From contig NZ_CP031194.1 in NCBI RefSeq assembly GCF_003344965.1, forward strand, positions 6,696,001 through 6,760,000: a DNA stretch of 64,000 bases, given 5' to 3'. A program made the position numbers and the translations under genes. This document shows, one piece after another, positions 43,468 to 52,046 of this stretch (position 1 is its first letter; each line of letters opens with the position of its first letter). The notes beneath the pieces were generated by a model. It was not told the DNA's origin. It did not search any database and worked only from the letters and a program-made list of their open reading frames with translations. Origin of the DNA: Streptomyces paludis. GTDB taxonomy: Bacteria; Actinomycetota; Actinomycetes; Streptomycetales; Streptomycetaceae.

Positions 43468-44931
43468 CTACAGGGCCTTCGGCCGGTAGACCCGCAGCGC
43501 CTCCGCCGCCTTGTCGAGCGTCAACTCGCCCGGCGCCTCGGTCACTTCGCCGTCGAAGGCCAGCGGAGTGCCCGGCGCGATGCCCGCGACGCGGACCCGG
43601 CGCCTCCGCTCGGCCGCGTGGAACGGTGAGCGGCTGAGCGGGCCCGCCAGCGCGGCGCCGAGAAGGCGCAGGCCCGGGGTCCGGCCGCCGTGGACGATCC
43701 GTACGTCCAGCAGCCCGTCGGCGAGATCGCGGCGGTGGCCCGGGGTGGGGCCCATCTGCTCGTACATCCCGTTCCCGGCGAACAGCAGCCACAGCGAGCG
43801 CCGCCGGCCCTCGAACTCGGCGTCCAGCTGGTGCCGGCCGCGCAGCACCTTCAGCGCCGCCAGCACCCCGGCCGGCCAGCCGCCGATCCGCGGCGACCAG
43901 TGCTCGCGCTCCCGCACCAGCTCCGGATAGACGCCCAGGCTGAAGGTGTTGAGGAAGTGGCCCGGCGTCTTCCCGTCCGGGCCGGGGGTGAAGCGCCCCA
44001 GGTCGACGCGGACGGCGTCCCCCTCGGTCACGGCCCTCGCCGTGTCGTGGACGTGCTCTATGCCCAGGTCGTACGCGAAGTGATTCAGCGTGCCGCCGGG
44101 GAAGACGGCCAGCGGCAGCCCGTGGTGCACGGCGATCGCGGCGGCCCGGTTGACCGTACCGTCGCCGCCGAGGACCCCGAGGGCGCGGCAGCGGCCCGCG
44201 GCCTTCTCCAGCTCGCCCTCGACCTCCTCCGGGTCGCACTCCACGACCGCCGCCTCCGGCAGCGCGTCGCGCACCAGGCTCGCCGTGTCCGCCGAACCGG
44301 AGGCGCGGTTGACCACCACGACCAGCTCCTGGCCGTCGGGCAGCGCGGGCGCCTCGGCGTACGGGCGGCCGGGCGAGGGCAGTTGGGCGCGCGTCGGCAC
44401 CAGCCCGCGCACCGCGAAGGCCGCGCCCACGCCCAGTGCCGCGCCCACCACCACATCGCTCGGATAGTGCGCGCCGGTGTAGACGCGCGAGAGCGCCACG
44501 GCGGCGGCCACCGGGGCCACGGCCGCGCCCCAGCCCTTCGACTCCAGCGCGACCCCGGTCGCGAAGGCGGCGGCCGAGGCCGCGTGCCCGGACGGGAAGG
44601 ACGTGGTGAACGGCTGCCGCTTCAGCCGCCGTACGACCGGGACGGAGTCGAGCCCCGGCCGCTGCCGCCGTACGGCGTGCTTGCCCACCGTGTTGACGGC
44701 CGCCGAGGCGAGCCCCAGCGACACCGTGCCCCGCAGGGCCGCCCGGCGCGACTTCGCGCCCCGGCCGAGCAGGGCGATGCCCGCGGCGGCGCCGAGCCAC
44801 AGCAGCCCGTGGTTGGCGCCGCGGCTCAGCCGGGGCAGCACCGGGTCGGCGCCGGGCCAGTGCCGGCCGGCGACGGAGCGGAAGACCCGCCGGTCCAAGG
44901 AGTCGAGCCGTGCGGCGAAGGTATCGGTCAT
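43468..44931 (-). CDS. Fused PAP2 phosphatase and diacylglycerol kinase-like protein
   Basis: A 487-residue protein. Residues about 30-180 form a PAP2 lipid phosphatase with KHAVRRQRP, SFPSGHA and SRVYTGAHYPSD, the three catalytic motifs, within hydrophobic helices. Residues about 200-487 resemble DAGK/YegS/BmrU kinases: VVVNRASGS, LGVLGGDGTVNRAA, FPGGTLNHFA and LAGNGMYE-like FAGNGMYEQM. The two activities add and remove phosphate from lipids, such as phosphatidic acid or diacylglycerol. The PAP2 site would face outside, the kinase inside. Convergent with LysR, 33 bases apart. Confidence 0.9.
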   Translation of the reverse strand: MTDTFAARLDSLDRRVFRSVAGRHWPGADPVLPRLSRGANHGLLWLGAAAGIALLGRGAKSRRAALRGTVSLGLASAAVNTVGKHAVRRQRPGLDSVPVVRRLKRQPFTTSFPSGHAASAAAFATGVALESKGWGAAVAPVAAAVALSRVYTGAHYPSDVVVGAALGVGAAFAVRGLVPTRAQLPSPGRPYAEAPALPDGQELVVVVNRASGSADTASLVRDALPEAAVVECDPEEVEGELEKAAGRCRALGVLGGDGTVNRAAAIAVHHGLPLAVFPGGTLNHFAYDLGIEHVHDTARAVTEGDAVRVDLGRFTPGPDGKTPGHFLNTFSLGVYPELVREREHWSPRIGGWPAGVLAALKVLRGRHQLDAEFEGRRRSLWLLFAGNGMYEQMGPTPGHRRDLADGLLDVRIVHGGRTPGLRLLGAALAGPLSRSPFHAAERRRRVRVAGIAPGTPLAFDGEVTEAPGELTLDKAAEALRVYRPKAL

Positions 44932-44978
44932 GGCACCCGGCTACCCCGTGGCCGCGGGGTCAAGCGGTCCGGTTCGCT

Positions 44979-45011
44979 CCAGGGCTGGTCCAGGGCTGGT
45001 CCAGGGCCGGT
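44979..45011. repeat. Three tandem copies of an 11-bp unit
   Basis: CCAGGGC[TC]GGT occurs at 44979, 44990 and 45001, the third with one change. It lies in the divergent intergenic region between the PAP2/kinase gene and the aminotransferase-fold gene. A further direct repeat, ACCTCCGTA twice, follows at 45032-45049 beside a TATAAA stretch. Confidence 0.75.
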
Positions 45012-45094
45012 CCGGGGGCACGGAGCGGCAAACCTCCGTAACCTCCGTATAAACGGCACAAAGGGTAGGAACGGTCCCGACGGGAGGTGTCGCC

Positions 45095-46306
45095 GTGCGG
45101 CTCACGGCAGCCGAGGACCGAGGTCCCGTACGGTACGGTCCCGCCGCGCCCGGCACCGGCCTGCCCGTCCTCCCCGAGCTGGTCGCGGCATGCGCGGCGG
45201 CGGCCCCGCACCCCGTGGCCCAGCCGCCCGGCGGCGGCGCGGCCCTGCGGGAGGCGGCCCGCGGCTACTGGTGGCGGCGCGGACTGCACGGCGGGCCCGA
45301 CGACATGGCCGCCGCACCCGGCGTCCGGCCCCTGCTGCTCGCGCTGCTCGCCGCGGCCGGCGGGGACGTGCTGATGCCCCGGCCCTGCCCCGCCTGGTGG
45401 GCCCCGCAGGCCCGGCTCCTGGGGCGCGCGGCCTACCACGTGCCCGTCTCGGCGGAGGCGGGCGGCGTACCCGATCCGTTCGCCCTGCTGGAGACGGTCC
45501 GGCGGGTACGGGCCGAGGGCGGCGCGCCGCGCGTACTGCTGCTCTGCCCCGCCGACGACCCGACCGCCACCGTCGCCCCGCCCGAACTCGTCCGTGAGAC
45601 CTGCGAGGCGGCCCTCGGGGCGGGGCTGCGCGTCGTCAGCGACGAGACCTGGCGCGACACGCTGCACCGCCCGCACGAGACGGTGCTGCTGAGCCCTGCG
45701 GAGATGTGGCCCGACGAGGTCGTGGTCCTCGCCGACGCGGTGGGCTCGCTGCTCCCGGCGGCCTGGCCGCTGGCCGTCGCCCGTTTCCCCGCGACCCCGG
45801 ACGGCGCCGCGCTGCGGGCCAGGACGCTGGACATCCTCACGGCGCTCGGCGCGACGGTCGCGGGCCCCGTCGCCGCGGCTGCCGTCCACGCGCTCGGCGA
45901 GCCCGCCGCCGTCACGGCCCGGGCACGGGCCGCCGCCACGCTCCACGGCCGCGTGGCCGCCGCCGCCCACCGCGCCGTGCTCACCGCGGGCGCCCTGGCC
46001 AGGACCCCGCTCGCGGGCCGCTTCCTCTACGCCGACCTGGGCCCGCTGCGCCCGCGCCTGGCCGGGCTGGGCGTCACCGACTCGATGGAGTTGGAGAACC
46101 ACCTGAGCACCCGCCTCGGCACCGCCACCCCCGGCGGCCACCGCTTCGGCGACGACCCGGCCGCCCTACGCGTACGCCTGCCGACCACCCCCCTGCTCGG
46201 CACGGACACGACACAACGCCTGACGGCACTGACGGCCCCGGATCCGCTGCGCCTGCCGCATGTGGCGCTGGCACTGGCGGACCTGGCGGAGGCGCTGGAG
46301 CGGTAG
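45095..46306 (+). CDS. Class I/II aminotransferase-fold protein with no lysine
   Basis: A 403-residue protein. Pieces typical of fold-type I aminotransferases are seen: ALREAARGYWWRRGL near the N-terminus, VRPLLLALLAAAGGDVLMPRPCPAWW, VLLLCPADDPTATV and VVSDETWRD, where the cofactor-binding Asp is kept. The segment that should hold the PLP-binding lysine, VVVLADAVGSLLPAAWPLAV, has none, and the whole protein contains no lysine. It cannot form the internal aldimine, so it is likely a non-catalytic or regulatory relative. GGGAGG lies about eight bases before the GTG. Its 3' end is duplicated downstream (see 46217-46502). Confidence 0.75.
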   Translation: MRLTAAEDRGPVRYGPAAPGTGLPVLPELVAACAAAAPHPVAQPPGGGAALREAARGYWWRRGLHGGPDDMAAAPGVRPLLLALLAAAGGDVLMPRPCPAWWAPQARLLGRAAYHVPVSAEAGGVPDPFALLETVRRVRAEGGAPRVLLLCPADDPTATVAPPELVRETCEAALGAGLRVVSDETWRDTLHRPHETVLLSPAEMWPDEVVVLADAVGSLLPAAWPLAVARFPATPDGAALRARTLDILTALGATVAGPVAAAAVHALGEPAAVTARARAAATLHGRVAAAAHRAVLTAGALARTPLAGRFLYADLGPLRPRLAGLGVTDSMELENHLSTRLGTATPGGHRFGDDPAALRVRLPTTPLLGTDTTQRLTALTAPDPLRLPHVALALADLAEALER

Positions 46307-46502
46307 CGGGTGGCTCGCTTGGCCCGAGGCCCGGCGGCCCGGCGGCCCGGCCGCCACCGCTCCCGTACGGCGTGCTGCGGCCTCGGGCCGGACCGGCGGC
46401 GCAGTTCCTGGCGGCGCTGACGGCTCCCGATCCGCTGCTGCTGCCGCATGTCGCGCTGGCACTGGCGGATCTGGCGGCGAGCGCTGGAGCGGTAGCGGGC
46501 GG
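46217..46502. repeat. Direct duplication of the 3' end of the aminotransferase-fold gene
   Basis: The last 90 coding bases plus stop and the next few bases (46217-46313) occur again at 46405-46502 with about a dozen mismatches and one extra base. The copies are 188 bases apart, so the second is out of frame and has no start. It is a decayed fragment, not a gene. Confidence 0.8.
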
Positions 46503-46868
46503 CCTGGCGGCCCGGCCGCGCGCTGGTCCCGTACGGCCCGTGCGGTGCGGTCCGGCACGCTGCGGCCTGCGGGCCGAACCGCTAGGTGGGCGCTGGCCGC
46601 CGCTGTTCGGCCCTGCCGGCAGGGCCGTACCGGCCGTCCGGCCGCGTGGCCGGTACGGTGCGCTGTGCCGGCACGCTTCCGCCGTTGCCCTGCCCTCCGG
46701 CCTCGGCCGGAACCCGCGCCCGGCCGCTCGGCCGTTGCCCCGGCTCTGCTGGGCCCGCGGTGCCCGCTGCCTGGCGGTGCCGCCGGGCCCGCCACGGCCG
46801 CCGCAGCCTTCCGGCCACGTCGCAGGGCCCGCGTGCGCGGTCCCAGCCCGGTCATCCGACCCACCCCC
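46307..46868. other. Long intergenic region with degenerate repeats
   Basis: 562 bases between the aminotransferase-fold gene and dedA, which converge. It holds the duplicated gene end (46405-46502), runs of CGGCCCGG, and two related stretches rich in CCCGTACGG and CTGCGGCCT (around 46350-46400 and 46525-46585). Open frames cross it on both strands, but none has a start signal or familiar protein. It looks like expanded and decayed sequence. Confidence 0.6.
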
Positions 46869-47528
46869 CTACGTCGGCTGTCCCTCCGACCCCGCTCCCG
46901 GGCCCGAGCCCGGGCGTCGTAGGCGGCGCCAGATGGTCGGGGCCGTGCTCAGGAGTACCGTCAGGACCACTGCCGCGAGCACCCCCTCCCACGGCTCGGG
47001 GAAGAGTGAGCCGCCCAGTATCCCGATCAGCATGTACGTCGCCGACCAGGCCAGGCAGGCCGGGACATCGCCCCGGGCGAACCGGCGCAGGGGCCAGTCA
47101 CCCAGCAGGCAGGCCAGCATCACCGGAATCCGCCCGGCCGGTACCAGCCGGGAGAGGACCAGGACCGTCACCCCGTTCTCCCGCAGTCTCAGCTGCGCCT
47201 GCTCCAGTCGGTCCGGGGGCGCGTGGCGGCGCAGTGCCGCCAGCCAGCGGGAGCCGTTGCGGGAGCCGAAGCCGCGCCGGCCGAGCCAGTAGAGCGCGAC
47301 ATCGCCGAGGAAGGCCGCGAACGACGCGACCAGGAAGACGAAGAGCATCGAGAGCGGATGGGTCTGGTGGAAGGCGACCACCGCCGCCGAACTCACCACC
47401 GCTCCCGTGGGCACCACCGGCACCAGCGCGCCCAGCATCACCAGCAGGAACACCGACGGATAGCCGACGGCCTGCTGGGTCGACTCGGTCGGCAGCGCCG
47501 ACAGCTGGGAGACGAACCGCTCGATCAC
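46869..47528 (-). CDS. DedA-family membrane protein
   Basis: A 219-residue protein with several hydrophobic segments and the VTT/SNARE-associated motif region: FAAFLGDVALYWLGRRGF and VLVLSRLVPAGRIPVMLACL. DedA proteins are now linked to lipid flipping across the membrane and membrane homeostasis. The start overlaps the stop of the MBL hydrolase gene (ATGA), so both are in one operon. The last 25 residues are Arg/Gly/Pro-rich and cytoplasmic. Confidence 0.88.
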   Translation of the reverse strand: MIERFVSQLSALPTESTQQAVGYPSVFLLVMLGALVPVVPTGAVVSSAAVVAFHQTHPLSMLFVFLVASFAAFLGDVALYWLGRRGFGSRNGSRWLAALRRHAPPDRLEQAQLRLRENGVTVLVLSRLVPAGRIPVMLACLLGDWPLRRFARGDVPACLAWSATYMLIGILGGSLFPEPWEGVLAAVVLTVLLSTAPTIWRRLRRPGSGPGAGSEGQPT

Positions 47529-48364
47529 GCCGCCGCCTCCGGCGCCACGCTCTCGCCGTGCCGCAGCAGATGGACCGCCACCTTGGGCGCCAGCTCGGCC
47601 GCGTGCCGTACGAACTCGTCCCCCGGCGCGTAGAACTCGTGCGGCCGTACGGAGTCCAGCCCGATCGGCCAGTACGTACCGAAGTGCACCGGCACCGCCG
47701 CGGCCGGCGCCAGCCGGGCCAGCGCCTGGGCCGCGCGCCCCGCGTCCAGATGCTCGGGCCCCAGCCGCGGGCCCCAGCCGCCGACCGGCAGCAGCGCCAC
47801 GTCCACCGGCCCCACCGCGTCCGCCATCGCGTCGAAGAGCCCCGTGTCGCCCGCGAAATACGTCCGCGACTCGCCGCTGACCACATAACCGAGCGCCGGG
47901 GAGCGGTACGGGCCCACCGGCAGCCGGCGGCCGTCGTGCCGGGCCGGCACCGCCCGTACCCGCAGCGGTCCGACCGCCACCTCGTCACCCGCCTCGACCT
48001 CGGTGATCCGCAGTCCGGCCCCGGCCCGGCCACCGCGGGCGTCCAGCCGGCGCAGCCCCGGCACGGACCGCGCCGCGTCGCGCGGCACGATCAGCCGGGT
48101 GCCGGGCGCGAGCGCCGCCAGCGACGGCAGATGCAGATGGTCGGAGTGCAGATGCGAGACGAGCACGACATCCGCGACGGCGGCCTCCGGCGGCGGTACG
48201 GCACCCAGCCTGCGCCGCAGATGCGCCAGCCGGCGTGTGAAGAGCGGGTCGGTCAGCACCCGGACGCCGGAGTCCTCGACCGTACAGGTGGCATGACCCC
48301 ACCACGTGATGACTGCACCCAACCCGCTCTCAGCTCCCGTCCCCGCCCGGGGCGCGCCGCGCAC
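47525..48364 (-). CDS. MBL-fold metallo-hydrolase (UlaG-like)
   Basis: A 279-residue beta-lactamase-fold hydrolase with the zinc motif SHLHSDHLHLP, WWGHATCTVE at the start, PARHDG, YFAGDTGLFD and VPVHFGTYWPIG. This is the UlaG/NAPE-PLD-like group that acts on phosphodiesters or lactones. GTG 48364 is the longest start; a TTG at 48322 with GGGAG upstream is possible because conserved sequence begins only at ITWWGHA. Operon with dedA. Confidence 0.88.
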   Translation of the reverse strand: MRGAPRAGTGAESGLGAVITWWGHATCTVEDSGVRVLTDPLFTRRLAHLRRRLGAVPPPEAAVADVVLVSHLHSDHLHLPSLAALAPGTRLIVPRDAARSVPGLRRLDARGGRAGAGLRITEVEAGDEVAVGPLRVRAVPARHDGRRLPVGPYRSPALGYVVSGESRTYFAGDTGLFDAMADAVGPVDVALLPVGGWGPRLGPEHLDAGRAAQALARLAPAAAVPVHFGTYWPIGLDSVRPHEFYAPGDEFVRHAAELAPKVAVHLLRHGESVAPEAAA

Positions 48365-48604
48365 ACCCCGGGTCCGATTTCCCCACTCAGCGTACGGGGG
48401 TCCTCACGGGGGCGTGCGGCCTGTGGCGCGTGCGGTCCCGGTGCGCCCGGTCGCGCCCCTGTGCCCACCCGCCGCGCGCCTGCCCGGCGCCCCGCGCGCC
48501 GGTTAGGGTCGGCGGGAGGACAAGGAGGGCGTGGGGTGCGCGCGGTGTGGGGACGGGAACGGGGACGGGTCCGGGGGCGGAGCGGGGGGAACGTGAGGAC
48601 CGGC

Positions 48605-49024
48605 ATGGGCTGTACGACGGCCGCGGAGGTACGGGTGGCCGTGATCGCCAGCCACACCCCGCTGGAGGAACTCGACAGCGACCCCTTCCTCGTCGACACC
48701 CGCGGCCAGCACGCCATGTGCGCCCGCTGGGCCGAGGACCGGGGCTACGCCGTCACCCGGCAGCTGCTCCTCTACCGGCTGCGCCCCGACCACCGCGGGC
48801 TCTGGCTCGATGTCGAGGCCGGACTGGTCGACGTGTTCGTCGCGGCGGGGGACCGGGTGCTGGAGCGGGCGTTCACCTCGGCCGACGACTTCGCGGCGGA
48901 GTGCGCGCGCCGGGGGGTACGGCTGGAGACCGTCGGCCTGGACGAACCGCGCTACGACGCGGCGATGAAGGCCGAGGTGCACCGCAGGCTCTCGATGCCG
49001 ACGGCCGGGTACCGGGGCCGCTGA
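48605..49024 (+). CDS. Hypothetical protein with faint similarity to serine recombinase N-terminal fold
   Basis: A 139-residue soluble protein; ATG 48605 has GAGG upstream. I do not recognise it. The start VAVIASHTPLEEL, then QHAMCARWAEDRGYAVTRQL, resembles the opening strand and helix of serine recombinases, where QR-x-x-C-x-x-A-x-x-x-G-Y occurs, but the catalytic serine region is absent. It may be a degenerate or repurposed resolvase-like domain. Alone between divergent and parallel neighbours. Confidence 0.6.
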   Translation: MGCTTAAEVRVAVIASHTPLEELDSDPFLVDTRGQHAMCARWAEDRGYAVTRQLLLYRLRPDHRGLWLDVEAGLVDVFVAAGDRVLERAFTSADDFAAECARRGVRLETVGLDEPRYDAAMKAEVHRRLSMPTAGYRGR

Positions 49025-49208
49025 CCCGGCGGGGCGGGGCGGGGCGGCTCGGCTCCGGACCGGGGCCGCCGACTCGGGCGCGCGCCCAGCAGCGTCACCC
49101 CTGCCACCGCGCACCCCGGCCCGTACCCGGGAGCTTCCGGCGCGCTGTGCGAGGCTGGGGCGGAGCCCGTGACAGCCGTACGGGTCCTGACGTGAGGTGA
49201 CGGGGAAC

Positions 49209-51437
49209 GTGTTCGAGGGGCGATGGCGGACGACGGGCAGCGCCCTGCTGCGCGTGATCACCGTGTGGGCGGCGTCCACGCTCACCATGCTGCTGCTCGC
49301 CGCGGTGCTGCCGGACTTCCACCTCCAGTCCGACGACGGCGACAGCCTCACCCGGACCGCGCTGACCGCCGCCTGGGGCGCGGGCGCGTTCGGGCTGCTG
49401 AGCGCACTGGTCTGGCCCGTACTCGTCCGGGCGCTGCTGCTGGTGCCCGCGCTCGTCCTCGGGCTGCTGGTCTTCTTCCTCAACGGCTCGCTGCTGCTGA
49501 TCGCGCTCCGGCTGATCCCCGACGGCCGGGGCGCGGCCGACCCGCGGACGGCGGTGGTGGTCGCCGCCGTGATGTCCGCCGTCGCCTCGGCGACCTCCAC
49601 CGCGCTCGCGGTCGGTGACGACAACGCGTACCGGCGCCGGCTCTCACGCCTGGCCGACCGGCGGCGGCGCAGGAGCGGCGAGGACGGCCGCCACGGCGGG
49701 CCGCCCGGCACGGTCTTCCTCCAGCTCGACGGGGTCGGCCACCAGGTGCTGCTGGACGCCGTCGCCGACGGCGTGGTGCCGCACATCGCGGGCTGGCTCG
49801 GCGAGAGCCCCGAGGGGGCGCCCCCCGCCCGGCCGGCCACCCACCGGCTCACGCCCTGGCACACCGACTGGTCCAGCCAGACCGGCGCCAGCCAGCTCGG
49901 CATCCTGCACGGTTCCAACCACGACGTCCCCGCGTTCCGCTGGTACGAGAAGGACACCGGCCGGATCATGGTCAGCAACCGCCCGGCGAGCGCGGCCGAA
50001 CTCCAGCGCCGGGCCATCGAACGCACCGGTGACGGCGGGCTCCTCACCCTCGACGGCGCCAGCCGCGGCAATCTCTTCAGCGGCGGCGCCGACCAGCTCG
50101 CGCTGGTGCTGTCGATCGCCGCCCGGCGCGGCCGGGCCAACCGCTCGCGCGCCGGGTACTTCGCGTACTTCTCCGACCCGGCCAACGCCGTCCGTACGGT
50201 CGTCTCCTTCGCCGCCGACGTCGGCCGCGAGATCGGCCAGTCCACCCGGGCGCGGCTGCGCGGCGACCGGCCCCGGGTGGGGCGCGGCGGGCTCTATCCG
50301 TTCATCCGGGCCTTCGCGACCGTCGTCGAGCGGGACGTGGTGGTCACGGCGGTCATCGGCGACATGCTGGCCGGCCGTACCGCCGTCTACGCCGATCTCG
50401 TCGCCTACGACGAGGTGGCCCACCACTCGGGGCCGCACAGCCGCGACGCCTTCCAGGTCCTGGCCCGGCTCGACCGCTCGGTCGGCCTGATCGCCAAGGC
50501 CGCCGAGCACGCCCCCCGGCCCTACCGGATCGTGCTCCTCTCCGACCACGGGCAGAGCCCCGGCGAGACCTTCGAGGCCGCCTACGGGCTCACCCTGCGC
50601 GATCTGGTCCGCGCGGGCTGCGGACTGCCCGTACCGCGCCGGGTCCGGCGGACGAAGAGCGGCGCCGAGGCCCGGGACGCCGCCCGTCACGCGGTCCTCG
50701 GCGCGCTGCACCGGCCCGACCCGGAGGGCGCGGGCGAGGAGGAGCCCGCGCGGGGCTCGGACCCGGTGGTGCTCGCCTCCGGGAACCTCGCGCTGATCTC
50801 CTTCCCCGATGTGCCCGAGCGGATGAGCCGCGAGCAGATCGACCGCCGCCACCCCGCGCTGCTGCGCACCCTGGCCAACCACCCGGGCATCGGCTTCCTG
50901 CTCGTACGGAGCGAGGAGCACGGTTCGGTGGTGCTCGGCCCGGACGGCGCCGAGGTGCCGGTGGCCGCGCTGACGGACGACGGACCGCTCGCCGCCATGG
51001 GGCCCGGCGCGGCCGAGGCCGTCCGGCGCACCGACGGCTTCCCGCATGTCGCGGACATCATGGTCAACTCGATGTACGAACCGGCGACGGGCCGGGTGCA
51101 CGCCTTCGAGGAGCAGATCGGCTCGCACGGCGGTCTCGGCGGCGAGCAGTCGCGGCCCTTCCTGCTGTCACCGCTGACGCTCTCCGCGCCGCTGCCGGAC
51201 GGCGGCCGGCTCACCGGCGCGGAACAGGTGCACGAGGTGCTCAGACGCTGGCTGCGCGAGGTGAACGGGCCCCAGGTGCCGCTGGGCGCGGCGGGCACGG
51301 GCCGTACGGAGAGCACGGAGACCTGGGCCGGGCTGCCGGAGGTGGGGCCGGAGGTGCCCGTACCGGCTCCCGGGGCCGGGTCGCATACGCGGTCTACGGT
51401 GGCACGAACCGCCGAGGACGAGCCGGGCCCGGCGTAA
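49209..51437 (+). CDS. Membrane-anchored alkaline-phosphatase-superfamily protein (annotated elsewhere as phage holin family)
   Basis: About 742 residues. The first 140 contain three or four membrane segments resembling the small holin-like four-helix module. Residues about 165-640 carry an alkaline phosphatase/nucleotide pyrophosphatase fold: TVFLQLDGVGHQVLLD with the first metal Asp, WSSQTGASQLGILHG at the nucleophile region, YDEVAHHSGPHSRDAF and VLLSDHGQSPGETF with metal ligands. Family members cleave phosphate or phosphodiester bonds, or transfer phospho-groups to lipids. GTG 49209 (VFEGRW) has GAGG 11 bases upstream; GTG 49197 is in frame. The C-terminal 60 residues are Pro/Gly-rich. Confidence 0.82.
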   Translation: MFEGRWRTTGSALLRVITVWAASTLTMLLLAAVLPDFHLQSDDGDSLTRTALTAAWGAGAFGLLSALVWPVLVRALLLVPALVLGLLVFFLNGSLLLIALRLIPDGRGAADPRTAVVVAAVMSAVASATSTALAVGDDNAYRRRLSRLADRRRRRSGEDGRHGGPPGTVFLQLDGVGHQVLLDAVADGVVPHIAGWLGESPEGAPPARPATHRLTPWHTDWSSQTGASQLGILHGSNHDVPAFRWYEKDTGRIMVSNRPASAAELQRRAIERTGDGGLLTLDGASRGNLFSGGADQLALVLSIAARRGRANRSRAGYFAYFSDPANAVRTVVSFAADVGREIGQSTRARLRGDRPRVGRGGLYPFIRAFATVVERDVVVTAVIGDMLAGRTAVYADLVAYDEVAHHSGPHSRDAFQVLARLDRSVGLIAKAAEHAPRPYRIVLLSDHGQSPGETFEAAYGLTLRDLVRAGCGLPVPRRVRRTKSGAEARDAARHAVLGALHRPDPEGAGEEEPARGSDPVVLASGNLALISFPDVPERMSREQIDRRHPALLRTLANHPGIGFLLVRSEEHGSVVLGPDGAEVPVAALTDDGPLAAMGPGAAEAVRRTDGFPHVADIMVNSMYEPATGRVHAFEEQIGSHGGLGGEQSRPFLLSPLTLSAPLPDGGRLTGAEQVHEVLRRWLREVNGPQVPLGAAGTGRTESTETWAGLPEVGPEVPVPAPGAGSHTRSTVARTAEDEPGPA

Positions 51438-51527
51438 CCGGCGTCCCCCGTGCGGGCTGTTTCCGCCGGTAGCAGGACGGGGGACGGGTGGGACTGGGCA
51501 GGTCAGGCATGTCCAGGAGGTCGTGCC

Positions 51528-51926
51528 ATGCACCGCACCGCACCCGCTGTCCCCCGTACCGCCGCCCAGGCGGCGGCGCGGGCGCGCGCGCTGCGCCGGG
51601 GTGCGCTGATCCTCCTGCTGGCGCTCGCCGCGCTGGTGGGCGCGGGGCTCGAACCGGGCGCGGTGGCGCGGGGGAGCGCGGAGCCGCCGCCGGTGTCGGG
51701 GTCCCGGGATCCCTCGGGCGACGGCCAGGGCGAGGTGCAGCAGGACACCACCGAGCCCGAGCATGTCACCCCCGCCACGGTGCAGCGGGCGGCCCGGGCC
51801 CGGGTGGAGCCGCCGGCCCCGCTCGGCGCGTACGACGTGCCGGCCGTCCCGTACACCGAGCGGTGCGGCCGGGCGGGTGCCCCGCGGCTGCCGGATTCCT
51901 CGCGCCGTGTGGTGCTGCGCTGCTGA
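51528..51926 (+). CDS. Small secreted or membrane-anchored protein of unknown function
   Basis: A 132-residue protein. The N-terminus has arginines followed by a hydrophobic stretch (ALILLLALAALVGAG), fitting a signal or anchor. The rest is Pro/Arg/Glu-rich and probably flexible, with two Cys near the end, the last residue being Cys. AGGAGG is seven bases before the ATG, strong support for translation. It lies 90 bases after the phosphatase-superfamily gene on the same strand. No family recognised. Confidence 0.65.
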   Translation: MHRTAPAVPRTAAQAAARARALRRGALILLLALAALVGAGLEPGAVARGSAEPPPVSGSRDPSGDGQGEVQQDTTEPEHVTPATVQRAARARVEPPAPLGAYDVPAVPYTERCGRAGAPRLPDSSRRVVLRC

Positions 51927-52046
51927 CAGGTCCTCAGGACCAAACGTCCCTCCCGGCGACGGCAACGGCAGCGGCAGCGGCAGGCCGCCGCGCCGGCCGG
52001 CCAGTCGTCAGCACCACTCCCGCCCGCTCGAAGTGAGGACACCGCC

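Noticed and set aside
49028..49047. GGGGC-repeat with possible G-quadruplex
   Set aside because: Only three tracts of four G are present with two-base G flanks, so a stable three-tetrad quadruplex is not expected, and such runs are common in DNA of this composition.
49209..51437. Prophage signal from the holin-like segment
   Set aside because: No capsid, tail, integrase or attachment site is near; the protein is mainly a phosphatase-fold enzyme in an ordinary chromosomal setting.
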